64,000 nt of DNA from Clostridium muellerianum (lineage in GTDB: Bacteria > Bacillota > Clostridia > Clostridiales > Clostridiaceae), in assembly GCF_012926525.1 (NCBI RefSeq), contig NZ_JABBNI010000067.1:168395-232394 (forward strand), in the 5' to 3' direction. The notes under the pieces were generated by a model, which was not told where the DNA came from, did not search any database, and saw nothing but the letters and a program-made list of their open reading frames with translations. Below are positions 34,914-43,416 of this stretch, piece by piece (within the stretch, counting starts at the first letter, position 1; each line of letters opens with the position of its first letter). Made by a program: the position numbers and the translations under genes.

Positions 34914-36265
34914 TAATAAAAAAATTTACGATTAGTATGTTTTTAGGTGAACTTATTTTTCCACCGTTACCTATAAGTATTCTTTGCTGTGCTGCAGTAT
35001 ATTTTTTAGGTAGGGATAAACATAATTTACGTGAAATTAAAAGATACTTTTTTATTTCATTTATAACAGGAATGATTCTTAGAACAGGTTCCTATATACT
35101 GGTACTTCCGCTGCTTTCAATTATAGTTATATTAGAATTAAAAAATAGTAAAAATATAAATAGGACTATAAAAAACCTTATAGCTATTTTTACAATATAT
35201 TTTTTGGCTGTTATTCCTATACCATTTTGGGGTACAAGCTTTTATGAAAAAAATATTATATCAATTAAACATTATACTGCTGAATTGGCAGTATCACTAA
35301 TTATAGTATTTTTAACATGTAAAATTATAAATATAATTTATTATAAAACAATAAATTTAAAAAAACTTTCCTCATTACAAATACGAAATAGAATGATTTT
35401 AAGCATTTGTATACCTATAGCTATAAGCATACAATTGCTATATCCATTTGTAGATTTAACAAAGGATAATGCAATTTCTTTTGTTATAGATTCCTTTATT
35501 CCACTTATGATTCCGTTAGTTTCCATAATACTTATACTTATAGTAATTTATAATTATGATAAAAGTGTAAAAAGTGAAGTGCTTTTAAAGAGAGAAATTG
35601 AAGAGAAATATCAAATAGAAGAATATGCTCATATGGTAGAAGAAATGTACAGTCAAACCAGGAGATTTAAGCACGACTATATAAACATGCTTACACCACT
35701 TAAAGAGTACATAGATAATGATGATATGGAGAAACTTAAGGAATTTTTCTATGATAATGTTATTGATATGGATAAAGATATAAAGTGGACTAATAGTAAT
35801 ATAGATAAGTTAAGATATATTAGAATTACAGCTTTAAAAGCATTGTTATCAACAAAACTTATAAAAGCATTATCTATGAATATAGATATAAAAGTAGAAA
35901 TAGTAGAGAATATTTCGGAAGTTCCTATGAACATAATGGATTTGTGCAGGATAATGGGAATACTTATGAATAATGCTAGTGAAGCAGCAGATGAATGTGA
36001 GTATCCAAAGCTTTCTCTTTGTATTGTAAATAAGGAAGAGTATGTGGTTATAGCAGTGCAAAATAACTTTTCTGGTGAAAAGCCTGTAATTCATAAAATA
36101 TATAAAGAGGGATTTTCCACTAAAGGAAGTGGAAGAGGTTTAGGATTATATACGGTTAAAAATATTATAGAGACAAAGTATGATAATGTGTTTATAAATA
36201 CATCCATTGAAGACAATATGTTTATACAGGAGTTGTGGATTAAAAATATTAAGTTAGGCATCTGA
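34910..36265 (+). CDS. GHKL-type sensor histidine kinase (AgrC-like)
   Basis: A 451-residue membrane kinase. About six or seven helices fill residues 1-220, as in AgrC-like peptide sensors. The phospho-acceptor His is in RRFKHDYIN, and a GHKL ATPase domain follows (NNASEA N-box, then GSGRGLGLYTV G-box). It pairs with the LytTR regulator by 4-base overlap. No AgrB or AgrD gene is nearby, so the signal may be an antimicrobial or another peptide. The final Gly-Ile and the TGA stop come from one end of an inserted TTA-type element (36257). Confidence 0.92.
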   Translation: MIIKKFTISMFLGELIFPPLPISILCCAAVYFLGRDKHNLREIKRYFFISFITGMILRTGSYILVLPLLSIIVILELKNSKNINRTIKNLIAIFTIYFLAVIPIPFWGTSFYEKNIISIKHYTAELAVSLIIVFLTCKIINIIYYKTINLKKLSSLQIRNRMILSICIPIAISIQLLYPFVDLTKDNAISFVIDSFIPLMIPLVSIILILIVIYNYDKSVKSEVLLKREIEEKYQIEEYAHMVEEMYSQTRRFKHDYINMLTPLKEYIDNDDMEKLKEFFYDNVIDMDKDIKWTNSNIDKLRYIRITALKALLSTKLIKALSMNIDIKVEIVENISEVPMNIMDLCRIMGILMNNASEAADECEYPKLSLCIVNKEEYVVIAVQNNFSGEKPVIHKIYKEGFSTKGSGRGLGLYTVKNIIETKYDNVFINTSIEDNMFIQELWIKNIKLGI

Positions 36266-36276
36266 AAGAAAATAAC
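36257..36276 (-). mobile_element. Solo terminal repeat of the TTA-type element
   Basis: GGCATCTGAAAGAAAATAAC, identical to the left end of copy A, preceded by TTA. The opposite end was not found downstream, so this is a relic or single-ended copy. It provides the stop codon of the kinase gene. Confidence 0.7.
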
Positions 36277-36296
36277 GAAATAAATATATCGAATTA

Positions 36297-36349
36297 AAAA
36301 GTATCCTATAAGATAAGCAAGTAAAAAGTTTATTTTATAGGATACTTTT
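36297..36349 (+). terminator. Terminator of the two-component operon
   Basis: A perfect 15-bp stem, AAAAGTATCCTATAA with TTATAGGATACTTTT, and a 23-base loop, followed by a T-rich stretch. It separates the regulator genes from the ABC transporter genes. Confidence 0.8.
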
Positions 36350-36392
36350 ATATTCAAATAGGAAAGTCGTTTCCTAAACGTAAAGTTTTTAA

Positions 36393-36437
36393 TCATAACC
36401 GTAAATAATAATGTTACTTGTGAATTCATAACTGTTA
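36393..36437 (-). promoter_or_regulatory. Candidate LytTR binding direct repeats upstream of the ABC operon
   Basis: TCATAACCGTAA (36393-36404) and TCATAACTGTTA (36426-36437), 33 bases apart or about three helical turns. On the other strand they contain GTT cores (TACGGTTATGA, TAACAGTTATGA) loosely matching the LytTR site. They lie about 110 bases before the transporter gene, so the upstream regulator probably controls it. Confidence 0.5.
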
Positions 36438-36544
36438 CTTTGGAGTGGGATACAAAAAATCAGTGATAGTTTTGTTAATATGTAAAAGAAGATTAGTTTT
36501 AATATTTAAACACATATTTTAGATTTGAAAAGAAGGAGAAAAAA

Positions 36545-37441
36545 ATGGAACCAATTTTAGAAGTGAGAAATTTAAGTAAAAGGTACAAAGAAAAAGATGT
36601 ACTTCACAATATTAATATGAAAGTATTTAAGGGAGATATATATGGCTTTATAGGACCTAATGGAGCTGGAAAAACTACTACAATTAAAACGATTTTAGGC
36701 TTGCTCAAACCATCAGCAGGAGAGGTATACATAGATGGAAAAAATATTTTAAATGATAAGGAAAATAATCCTTCAAGTATAGGTGCAATGATAGATTACC
36801 CAAGTTTTTATCCAAATTTATCAGGATATAAGAATTTAATGTTATATGCCAATGTTTTGGATTTAAGTAATAAAAGGGTAAATGAAATTTTAGAATTAGT
36901 GCAATTAGCAAAGGATAAAAATAAAAAGGTAAGCAATTATTCTATGGGTATGAAACAGAGATTAGCGGTGGCAAGAGCATTTTTAACCAAGCCTAAAATT
37001 GCAATACTAGACGAGCCCACTAATGGATTGGATCCAGAAGGGGTAAAGGATATGAGAGAATTAATAAAAGATTTAGCAAAGGATAATAATACAACTTTTA
37101 TATATTGTTCTCATATTTTAAATGAAGTTCAAAACTTATGTAATAGGGTAGCTATGATAAATAAAGGGAACATAATTGTTGAAGATTCAATGGATAACTT
37201 ATTAAATACTAATAAAGAAGCGTACAGCATAATTTCAGAGGAAAAAGAAAAATTAAGGCATATATTAGGTAGTATGGTTTTAAAAATGTCAGATATAGAA
37301 AATGGAATTTCTGTTGAAATTAATAAGGGAGAATTTAAATTAATTAATAAGTTGATATTAGATAATCATATTGAAGTTTCAGGTATGTCTAAAAATAGTA
37401 ATTCCTTAGAGGATTATTTTATGAGACATTTATCACTATAA
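36545..37441 (+). CDS. ABC transporter ATP-binding protein (bacitracin/lantibiotic-protection type)
   Basis: A 298-residue ATPase: Walker A GPNGAGKTT near residue 40, ABC signature YSMGMKQRLAVA, Walker B IAILDEPTNGLD and a switch His in YCSHIL. The C-terminal 80 residues form the extension typical of BcrA, SpaF and NisF-like exporters. With the two downstream permeases it probably removes a membrane-active peptide or lipid from the cell. It follows an AgrC/LytTR pair, a common arrangement for peptide-induced resistance. AAGAAGGAG precedes ATG 36545. Confidence 0.93.
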   Translation: MEPILEVRNLSKRYKEKDVLHNINMKVFKGDIYGFIGPNGAGKTTTIKTILGLLKPSAGEVYIDGKNILNDKENNPSSIGAMIDYPSFYPNLSGYKNLMLYANVLDLSNKRVNEILELVQLAKDKNKKVSNYSMGMKQRLAVARAFLTKPKIAILDEPTNGLDPEGVKDMRELIKDLAKDNNTTFIYCSHILNEVQNLCNRVAMINKGNIIVEDSMDNLLNTNKEAYSIISEEKEKLRHILGSMVLKMSDIENGISVEINKGEFKLINKLILDNHIEVSGMSKNSNSLEDYFMRHLSL

Positions 37442-37573
37442 TATAATACTTATGTGCAAGCTCTTCTATGGTTCAGGATAAATATTTAAATGTTATTTTA
37501 TGAAGAGTGTTGTCTTTATAGGTAAATTTTAACTGAACCCAAGAATTATTGAAAAACGAGGTAAGAGATTAAC

Positions 37574-38260
37574 ATGATAAAAAATGAACTTATAAAATTT
37601 TTCACTCCACTAAAAACATCAATATATGGAGGAATTATATTAATATTTATTTTAATATCTGATGTAATATTTGCAGATGTACCATCTGGAATAGTAACTT
37701 TTCATGATTTATTATATGGTGATATGAAATCATTAGTATTTATGATACCAATAATTTTAGCACCAATAGTTTCAGAGGTTTTTACTTATGATTATGAATG
37801 TGGATGCATGAAATTTTTTCTTATTTATAAAAAAAGAGAAAAGGTGCTTTTTTATAAAATATTTTCTTTGATTCTTATAACAGGCACATTAATTATATTT
37901 ACCTTTGTTATTTTAAATACAGTATACATTGCAAAGTTTGGAATTCAGATTAATATATTAGAAGATATAAAAATGAGTATAATGTTTTTAGTTGCATTAA
38001 TACCTATTTTACTTATATATGTACTAATTTCTATACTGTGTAAAAGTAGTACTATTGTATCATTATTGATATTCCTTTTACCAATAATGTCAGATTTTAT
38101 TCCTAAAACTATTGGAGAGATAACTCCTAGAAGATTTTTATGGAATTGTTTATTGGAAAAACAAGTTGATACATTTTCTATTATTTTATTTTTAATATAT
38201 ACAGTAGTTTTTATATTATTTAATGTAAAATTATTTATTAAAAAGGAGTTGACACATTGA
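37574..38260 (+). CDS. ABC-2 type permease, first subunit
   Basis: A 228-residue membrane protein with six predicted helices, beginning MIKNELIKFF, a usual opening for lantibiotic-immunity permeases (SpaE/SpaG or BcrB-like). The YDYECGCMKFFLIYKKR loop after the second helix is typical of this group. A 132-base gap separates it from the ATPase gene, with no terminator seen. The TGA stop overlaps the start of the second permease. Confidence 0.88.
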   Translation: MIKNELIKFFTPLKTSIYGGIILIFILISDVIFADVPSGIVTFHDLLYGDMKSLVFMIPIILAPIVSEVFTYDYECGCMKFFLIYKKREKVLFYKIFSLILITGTLIIFTFVILNTVYIAKFGIQINILEDIKMSIMFLVALIPILLIYVLISILCKSSTIVSLLIFLLPIMSDFIPKTIGEITPRRFLWNCLLEKQVDTFSIILFLIYTVVFILFNVKLFIKKELTH

Positions 38261-39057
38261 TGGTTAAGTTTTTAAAAAATGAAATTATAAAGATGATGCA
38301 TTCAAAAAAGATATATATATTGTTAGCATTTGTAATATTTATGATTTTAGCCATATGTTATATGATGCATTTAGATCAAAATAATATAATAAATAATGCT
38401 CCTAAAACTAGAGAATATACTAAACAAATTAAAACAGATGTTTTAAACATGAATAGTGTTATATTTTTGAAAATGTTTAGTACGGAATTTATTTTTAGGC
38501 CGGTTGTACCATATTTTGCATTCTTCATGGTGGTATTTTCAGTAGAAATTTTTGGACAAGACTTTTTTAGTGGAAATATGAAGTACTTTGCAAGATTAGA
38601 TAAAGATACTATTAATATTTTTAAATCTAAAGTATTAATTTTGATTATTTATTCAATTTTAGTTGTAGCTATTAATATAATTTTAGGCTTTATTATTAGT
38701 TCGTTTGTATTTAAAGTTAGCTTTCATGGATTAGGTAGAATTATATGTATTTATGGTTCCTCAATTATCCCCCTTGCTTCTTTTGGACTGATCATAGGAA
38801 TAATGTCTATGTTTATAAATAATAAAACAATAAGTGTAACTTTAGGAATTATTATTTCAGTATTTTTAACTGTTGCTGATAGGCTAACAATTACCCGTAA
38901 TTTTTCACCTATTGGAGTTATATCTATTATGGAGAAAGCAAGAAGTAATATAACATTAAGTGCTTTACTTATGGCAAATTTAGCATCAGTTATATACTTA
39001 TTATTAGCTTATTTTATAGGAAAAAGTATTTTTAGAAATAAGGAATTCAATTATTAA
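38260..39057 (+). CDS. ABC-2 type permease, second subunit
   Basis: A 265-residue permease with six helices and a large extracytoplasmic loop between the first two (about residues 40-85). It has the same family features as the preceding gene: opening VKFLKNEIIKM and the FGQDFFSGNMKYFAR loop. ATG 38260 overlaps the previous stop (TGATG); TTG 38257 is one codon upstream and is closer to the AAGGAG site, so either may be used. A degraded TTA-type element follows. Confidence 0.88.
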   Translation: MVKFLKNEIIKMMHSKKIYILLAFVIFMILAICYMMHLDQNNIINNAPKTREYTKQIKTDVLNMNSVIFLKMFSTEFIFRPVVPYFAFFMVVFSVEIFGQDFFSGNMKYFARLDKDTINIFKSKVLILIIYSILVVAINIILGFIISSFVFKVSFHGLGRIICIYGSSIIPLASFGLIIGIMSMFINNKTISVTLGIIISVFLTVADRLTITRNFSPIGVISIMEKARSNITLSALLMANLASVIYLLLAYFIGKSIFRNKEFNY

Positions 39058-39066
39058 GTTTATTAA

Positions 39067-39202
39067 GGCATATTCAAAAAAATAACAAGTCAGTATGTTA
39101 GTATATTTTGCATCATACTGAGTCAACAAAATCCTTTGATTGTTTCCTTGCCAATGTCAAAGTATACCAATATTTTCGAACAGTTATTTTCTTTCATATG
39201 CT
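39067..39202 (+). mobile_element. TTA-type inverted-repeat element, diverged copy D
   Basis: Left end GGCATATTCAAAAAAATAAC followed by AAGTCAGTATGTTAGTATATTTT, matching copy B in the same orientation. The right end is CAGTTATTTTCTTTCATATGC, a degenerate partner. Flanks show TAA on both sides. About 135 bp, with a shortened and altered centre. Lies ten bases after the permease stop. Confidence 0.7.
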
Positions 39203-39224
39203 TAAATGGAAATATTATAGTAAA

Positions 39225-39268
39225 AAAATCTGCTGCCAGTGTAAAAAACGCTTTTGGCAGCAGATTTT
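39225..39268 (+). terminator. Terminator of the ABC transporter operon
   Basis: A perfect 14-bp stem (AAAATCTGCTGCCA with its complement) and a 16-base loop, followed by a weak T stretch. The only other content of the 320-base gap is element D. Confidence 0.82.
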
Positions 39269-39377
39269 AATTTGTATTATTACTTATTTTTTACAATATT
39301 AGTGCAATAAAAATAAATTGGGTAATTTTTGATTTTTATGGTAAAATTGTAGTGTAAATAATTTGGGAGGTGGCTAA

Positions 39378-40238
39378 ATGAATAGTACGTTGGTTATTTA
39401 TAAAAATAAAGGTTATGTAACTAAAAAATTTGCAGAAATTTTAGGTTATGTTCTTGGACCAGCTAAGACTTTATTATTTGAACAATTTAATGAAAACTTT
39501 GAAAATTATTCTAATGTAGTTATTGTTATGTCAGTATATTCTAAAGATGACCTATATCAGTATATGAACTTCATAAATGCAAATGTTAGTCAATTAAAGA
39601 ATAAGAAGGTTGTGATTTTTTCTACATCCTTTAATATTGAAACTGCAAAGGATACTTTAAAAAAAGTAGATGAAATATTAGGACAATCTGTAATCTTTTC
39701 GCAATATTTTAAAGCACATATGGAAATTTCAAAAATTGTAAATAAAGCTTTAGAAGTAAAGAAAATTCTTAAGGATAATAATGATATGCCTTTAGATGCT
39801 TTAAAATTAAAAATTGAAGAATTCCTTTTAAAATATAATACATGTACTTTATGCACAACACATGAAAATTGGGTAAGAGCTACACCTATTGAATATAATT
39901 ACTTAAATGGATCAATTTATTTTATAAGTGAAGGTGGAGAAAAGTTTGCTCATATTTATATAAATCCTAATGTTTCTATAGCAGTATATGAAAATTGTAA
40001 AGACTTCAAAAATTTAGCTGGAATACAGATTTCAGGTACCGCAAAGTTAGTAGAAAAGTTTAGTGAAGAATATATTAATGTTATGAAAAATAAAGGATTA
40101 ATCATAGAAAATCTAAAAAAGATGCCTGTTTATTTAAATGTTATTAAGGTTGTACCAAAGAAATATGAAATATTGCTTTCAGATTTATCTAAGGAAGGCT
40201 ATAGCGTAAAACAGGTTTTAGAATTAAGCAATGTATAA
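39378..40238 (+). CDS. Flavodoxin-like domain fused to a pyridoxamine-phosphate-oxidase-like domain
   Basis: A 286-residue cytosolic protein. Residues 1-130 resemble a flavodoxin fold (NSTLVIYKNKGYVTKKFAE, then VVIVMSVYS and KKVVIFSTSF), but the phosphate-binding loop is atypical. Residues 140-285 match the PNPOx-like split-barrel (NTCTLCTTHENWVRATPIEY, then NPNVSIAVYE and GTAKLVE), which usually binds FMN, F420 or heme. The whole may be a two-flavin redox enzyme. GGGAGGTGG precedes ATG 39378. The gene is monocistronic. The substrate is unknown. Confidence 0.82.
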   Translation: MNSTLVIYKNKGYVTKKFAEILGYVLGPAKTLLFEQFNENFENYSNVVIVMSVYSKDDLYQYMNFINANVSQLKNKKVVIFSTSFNIETAKDTLKKVDEILGQSVIFSQYFKAHMEISKIVNKALEVKKILKDNNDMPLDALKLKIEEFLLKYNTCTLCTTHENWVRATPIEYNYLNGSIYFISEGGEKFAHIYINPNVSIAVYENCKDFKNLAGIQISGTAKLVEKFSEEYINVMKNKGLIIENLKKMPVYLNVIKVVPKKYEILLSDLSKEGYSVKQVLELSNV

Positions 40239-40650
40239 TGAAACAGAGAAAGGTGTATATACTAATTTATTAAATAGGAGAAAAATTTGATAGGTGCATA
40301 GATAAATTAAATATGCGGCTAATTTTTAAAATGTCTATTTTTAGACAATATAGTTTATAGAAATCATTGCTAGATAGTTCTTTATTGCTGAAGTATGTCT
40401 ATATATGTTTATAAATAATTAAAAGATTAACTAATTAGGATAAATAAATACAAATAATGAAAACCCCTGAAAAAATATGATTTGGTTGATAAAGTTAATT
40501 AAACATGGTAAGGGTGTAGTTGAAAAACCTGAAAAAGAGCGTAAGATATTTATAAATTTTACGGGTTAAAATATAAACATATAAAGTTTTATTAAGTCAT
40601 AGTAATTTATAAAAATTAATTTTCTTACTATAAATATAATATAATTAAAC
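40239..40650. other. Long AT-rich intergenic region, possible leader or small RNA
   Basis: No coding frame with a ribosome binding site. From 40441 the sequence becomes less AT-rich, with a candidate nested hairpin around 40527-40567 (AACC...GTAA / TTAC.GGTT). Because a terminator follows at 40651, an untranslated RNA could be made here. I could not match it to a known family. Confidence 0.35.
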
Positions 40651-40697
40651 AATAGTGACTTTATTATAGGTAATATAACTATATTAAAGTCATTATT
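40651..40697 (+). terminator. Intrinsic terminator or attenuator upstream of the chemoreceptor gene
   Basis: A 13-bp stem, AATAGTGACTTTA with TAAAGTCATTATT (one G-U), followed by TTTTTTT. There is no protein gene in the 400 bases before it, so it ends either a small RNA or an attenuated leader. Confidence 0.7.
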
Positions 40698-40700
40698 TTT

Positions 40701-40760
40701 TTGTGCATTATACATGCACAATGGTAATTAATACATTATAATACAAGGATTATAATGTAT
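40701..40760. promoter_or_regulatory. Two consecutive perfect palindromes before the chemoreceptor gene
   Basis: TTGTGCAT with ATGCACAA (about 40701-40722, 8-bp stem) and ATACATTATAAT with ATTATAATGTAT (40731-40742 and 40749-40760, 12-bp stem, loop ACAAGG). The second contains TATAAT on both strands. They could be operators or RNA hairpins of the chemoreceptor leader. Confidence 0.55.
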
Positions 40761-40846
40761 CCACAAAAAATGTAAAATTATAAAGAAATTTAATTAAATA
40801 TCGAATATTAAACTATAATGACTAATTGAGGAGGAGGCAAATTTTT

Positions 40847-42559
40847 ATGAAGTGGTTTAATAATTTAAAAATGGCACAAAAAATAATAAGTTCATCTATT
40901 ATAATAGCGATATTTGTAATAATAGTAGGTATGGTTGGAGCATGGAATATAAAAAAGATAGGTATTAATGCAGATAATATGTATAATGATAATTTAATTG
41001 GTATAAATGCTATTAGAACATTAAAAGATAACCAAACGGAGATTAGAGCAGATTTGCTTTTACTTGTATACAAAAGAGATAGAAGTGAACTTGACAGCAT
41101 AAAAAAAGAGATATCCAGCTTAAAACAGGAAAATGATAAGGTGTTAAATGAGTATAAAAATTCTATTACAAATGATGATGATAGAAAGATGTATACAGAA
41201 CTTGAAAAGTCCGTAAATGAATATAGAGATGTTCGTGAACAACTTATAAAGTTTGTTGATGAAAATAGATATGATGAAGCCATTAAGATTTTTCCAAAGG
41301 TTGGAACTGTAAGGGGAAAAATGACTAATCAAATTGATGATATGATTAAGTTAAATGTCAAATTGGCTAAAGAAAGTGATGCTGATAACGATGCAGCATC
41401 TGCAAAATCTTTCATTGTTATTGTATCTATAAGTGTTTTAGGATTAATTATTTCCATTGTGCTGGGAACAATAATAGCTAAAATAATATCCAAACAATTA
41501 AGTAAGATATTAAAATTTGGAGAAGCTTTTGGAGAAGGAGATTTAACACAAAAAATTGATATTGATTCTGAAGATGAAATAGGAAAACTTGCTAAAGCTT
41601 TAAATATTGCAGGAGAAAATATAAAGAATTTAATTTCTGAAATTACTAGCAGTGCTTCTGATATAAGTGCTTCCAGTGAAGAATTATCTGCAACAACAGA
41701 AGAAGTTTCTGCAAATACACAAAATGTAGCTCAGTCAACTGAACAAATTGCTAAAGGAAATGAAAACTTAGGTGCTGTAGTAGAACAGGTAGATGCTTCT
41801 GTACAAGAAATAAATTCAACTACAATTGAATTATCAAATAAGGCTGATAAAGCAGCTGCATCTGTAAGAGAAATAAAAGCAAGGGCACTTGAAGTAAAGG
41901 GAAAAGCTAAAAAAGACATAGAAAATGGAAGTAGAATTTATGATGAAAAATATAATAACATAATAAAAGCTATAGAGGAAGGAAAGATTGTAAATAAAGT
42001 AAAAATTATGGCTGATTCTATAGCAGATATATCAGAACAAACAAATTTACTAGCTTTAAATGCAGCTATAGAAGCGGCAAGAGCTGGTGAACATGGGAAA
42101 GGATTTGTGGTAGTAGCTGAGGAAGTAAGGGGTCTTTCAGAACAATCAGCAGACGCCGTTACACAAATTCAGAACATGGTAGTACAGATTCAGAGTGCAT
42201 TTGATAATTTATCTAATAGTTCAAAAGATATATTAGATTATATAAATAATAGTGTAAAGCCAGGTCATGAATTGTTATTAAAAACAGGTGTAAATTATGA
42301 AAAAGATTCCGAGTTCATTAATAATATGTCAGAAGAAATAGCCTTAGCAGCAAGAAAAATGAGGGAAACAGTAGGACAGGTAACAGAAGCTATTGATAAC
42401 GTGGCTTTAACTGCACAAACATCTGCAGCAGGTTCTGAAGAAATATTAAATAGTATAGGTGAAGTATCAACTGCCATAGAAGATGTAGCAAAATCCTCGC
42501 AAACTCAATCTGAGCTTGCACAAAAGCTTAATGAGATGGTAATGAAATTTAAAGTATAG
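40847..42559 (+). CDS. Methyl-accepting chemotaxis protein, four-helix-bundle sensor
   Basis: A 570-residue membrane chemoreceptor. Helices near residues 12-32 and 185-208 flank a four-helix-bundle ligand domain (4HB_MCP type). A HAMP domain follows ([23 protein letters not shown]), then the signalling coiled coil with tip [17 protein letters not shown]. The ligand is unknown. The frame extends to TTG 40826, but GAGGAGGAGG at 40829-40838 makes ATG 40847 the start. The leader upstream is unusually rich in hairpins. A strong terminator follows. Confidence 0.94.
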   Translation: MKWFNNLKMAQKIISSSIIIAIFVIIVGMVGAWNIKKIGINADNMYNDNLIGINAIRTLKDNQTEIRADLLLLVYKRDRSELDSIKKEISSLKQENDKVLNEYKNSITNDDDRKMYTELEKSVNEYRDVREQLIKFVDENRYDEAIKIFPKVGTVRGKMTNQIDDMIKLNVKLAKESDADNDAASAKSFIVIVSISVLGLIISIVLGTIIAKIISKQLSKILKFGEAFGEGDLTQKIDIDSEDEIGKLAKALNIAGENIKNLISEITSSASDISASSEELSATTEEVSANTQNVAQSTEQIAKGNENLGAVVEQVDASVQEINSTTIELSNKADKAAASVREIKARALEVKGKAKKDIENGSRIYDEKYNNIIKAIEEGKIVNKVKIMADSIADISEQTNLLALNAAIEAARAGEHGKGFVVVAEEVRGLSEQSADAVTQIQNMVVQIQSAFDNLSNSSKDILDYINNSVKPGHELLLKTGVNYEKDSEFINNMSEEIALAARKMRETVGQVTEAIDNVALTAQTSAAGSEEILNSIGEVSTAIEDVAKSSQTQSELAQKLNEMVMKFKV

Positions 42560-42603
42560 AGAATTAATTGGCATGAATTATTTCTCATATATGATGCATT
42601 TAC

Positions 42604-42648
42604 AATAAGCAAAAAATTTATGGATTAACCTATAATTTTTTGCTTATT
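42604..42648. terminator. Bidirectional terminator
   Basis: A perfect 15-bp stem (AATAAGCAAAAAATT with AATTTTTTGCTTATT) and a 15-base loop. It ends the chemoreceptor (+) and can also end the tyrosine-rich protein gene (-). Confidence 0.87.
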
Positions 42649-42706
42649 TGCATGTTACACCAAATAATTAGTGATTTTATTTATGCCGGTGGTAATATGG
42701 GTAAAA

Positions 42707-43153
42707 CTAATAATATGGGTAAGGTTCATAATAGTAAGGATAATAAGGCTCATAATAGTAAGGTTCATAATAGTAAGGATAATAATAGTAATGTGGACGG
42801 TGATGATAATATGGATGGTGAGGATATTGCCTAAAGTCATCCTCGTTTATGTCGTCTATATAATCAATTCTGAAATTCATATCATCTTCATAATAGTCCA
42901 TAGGTTGTTGCTCGTTAATTTGTGTTTGCATGTTCTGATAAGGCATACTTTCCTGGTAAGGCGTACCTTGTTGATAAAACATGTTTTGTTGGTAAGGCAT
43001 CCATTGCTGGTAAGGTGACATATTTTGCATACCTTGGTAAGGCATCATTGGATTATAATACATTGAGGAAAAATCGTCATTGTAATTTTCTCTGTAATCA
43101 TCATAATCTTCAGTAATATTTTGATTAGAATTTTGGATTTCATTTTTAGACAT
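42707..43153 (-). CDS. Tyrosine-rich repeat protein, probable spore coat or surface protein
   Basis: A 148-residue low-complexity protein. Residues 35-75 contain hexapeptide repeats of the type x-P-Y-Q-x-x (PYQGMQ, PYQQWM, PYQQNM, FYQQGT, PYQESM, PYQNMQ). The last 45 residues are almost only Tyr, Pro, His and Glu in YYYEPYYYEP-like units. Tyr/Pro/Gln-rich repeats are typical of spore coat proteins that are cross-linked through tyrosine. GTGGAGG precedes ATG 43153. A promoter matching sporulation sigma factors lies just upstream. Plus-strand open frames here are shadows of the repeats. Confidence 0.75.
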   Translation of the reverse strand: MSKNEIQNSNQNITEDYDDYRENYNDDFSSMYYNPMMPYQGMQNMSPYQQWMPYQQNMFYQQGTPYQESMPYQNMQTQINEQQPMDYYEDDMNFRIDYIDDINEDDFRQYPHHPYYHHRPHYYYYPYYYEPYYYEPYYPYYYEPYPYY

Positions 43154-43185
43154 TAATATACCTCCACTAATTTTAAGTACAGTAT

Positions 43186-43212
43186 TATTGTATGTAGTTT
43201 TATAAAGAGCGT
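43186..43212 (-). promoter_or_regulatory. Sporulation-type promoter (sigma-K or sigma-E like)
   Basis: On the minus strand the -10 reads CATACAATA (43186-43194), an exact fit to the sigma-K pattern CATAnnnTA and close to the sigma-E pattern. AC lies 16 bases upstream (43211-43212), as expected for sigma-K. The predicted start is about 26 bases before the ATG of the tyrosine-rich protein. Confidence 0.65.
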
Positions 43213-43416
43213 TACAAAATTAAATATAGTAGATAATATAAAAAACAAGATAAATTTTTAATTGATATATAGAAATTAGTATTATTTTTCTTGAAGAAAT
43301 ATATAAACTCTAATATAATTCAAGATAGAGTACACTATAAACTTGGTGATAAAATTAGATTTAATAATATGACAATTTTTTTAATATTAATCTGAAAAAG
43401 TAAAAGGGGAAATGAT

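Noticed and set aside
34194..36265. Complete agr quorum-sensing locus
   Set aside because: Kinase and regulator are of that type, but I found no agrB- or agrD-like gene on either strand nearby.
39108..39302. 64-residue ORF after the ABC operon
   Set aside because: It spans element D and the terminator hairpin and has no ribosome binding site.
42640..43018. Plus-strand ORFs rich in Asn/Asp/Lys or Val/Ile over the tyrosine-rich gene
   Set aside because: They are shadows of the minus-strand repeats, lack ribosome binding sites and have no plausible family.
42922..43120. CRISPR-like repeat pattern
   Set aside because: The repeats are short, contiguous and codon-based (encoding xPYQxx), with no spacers.
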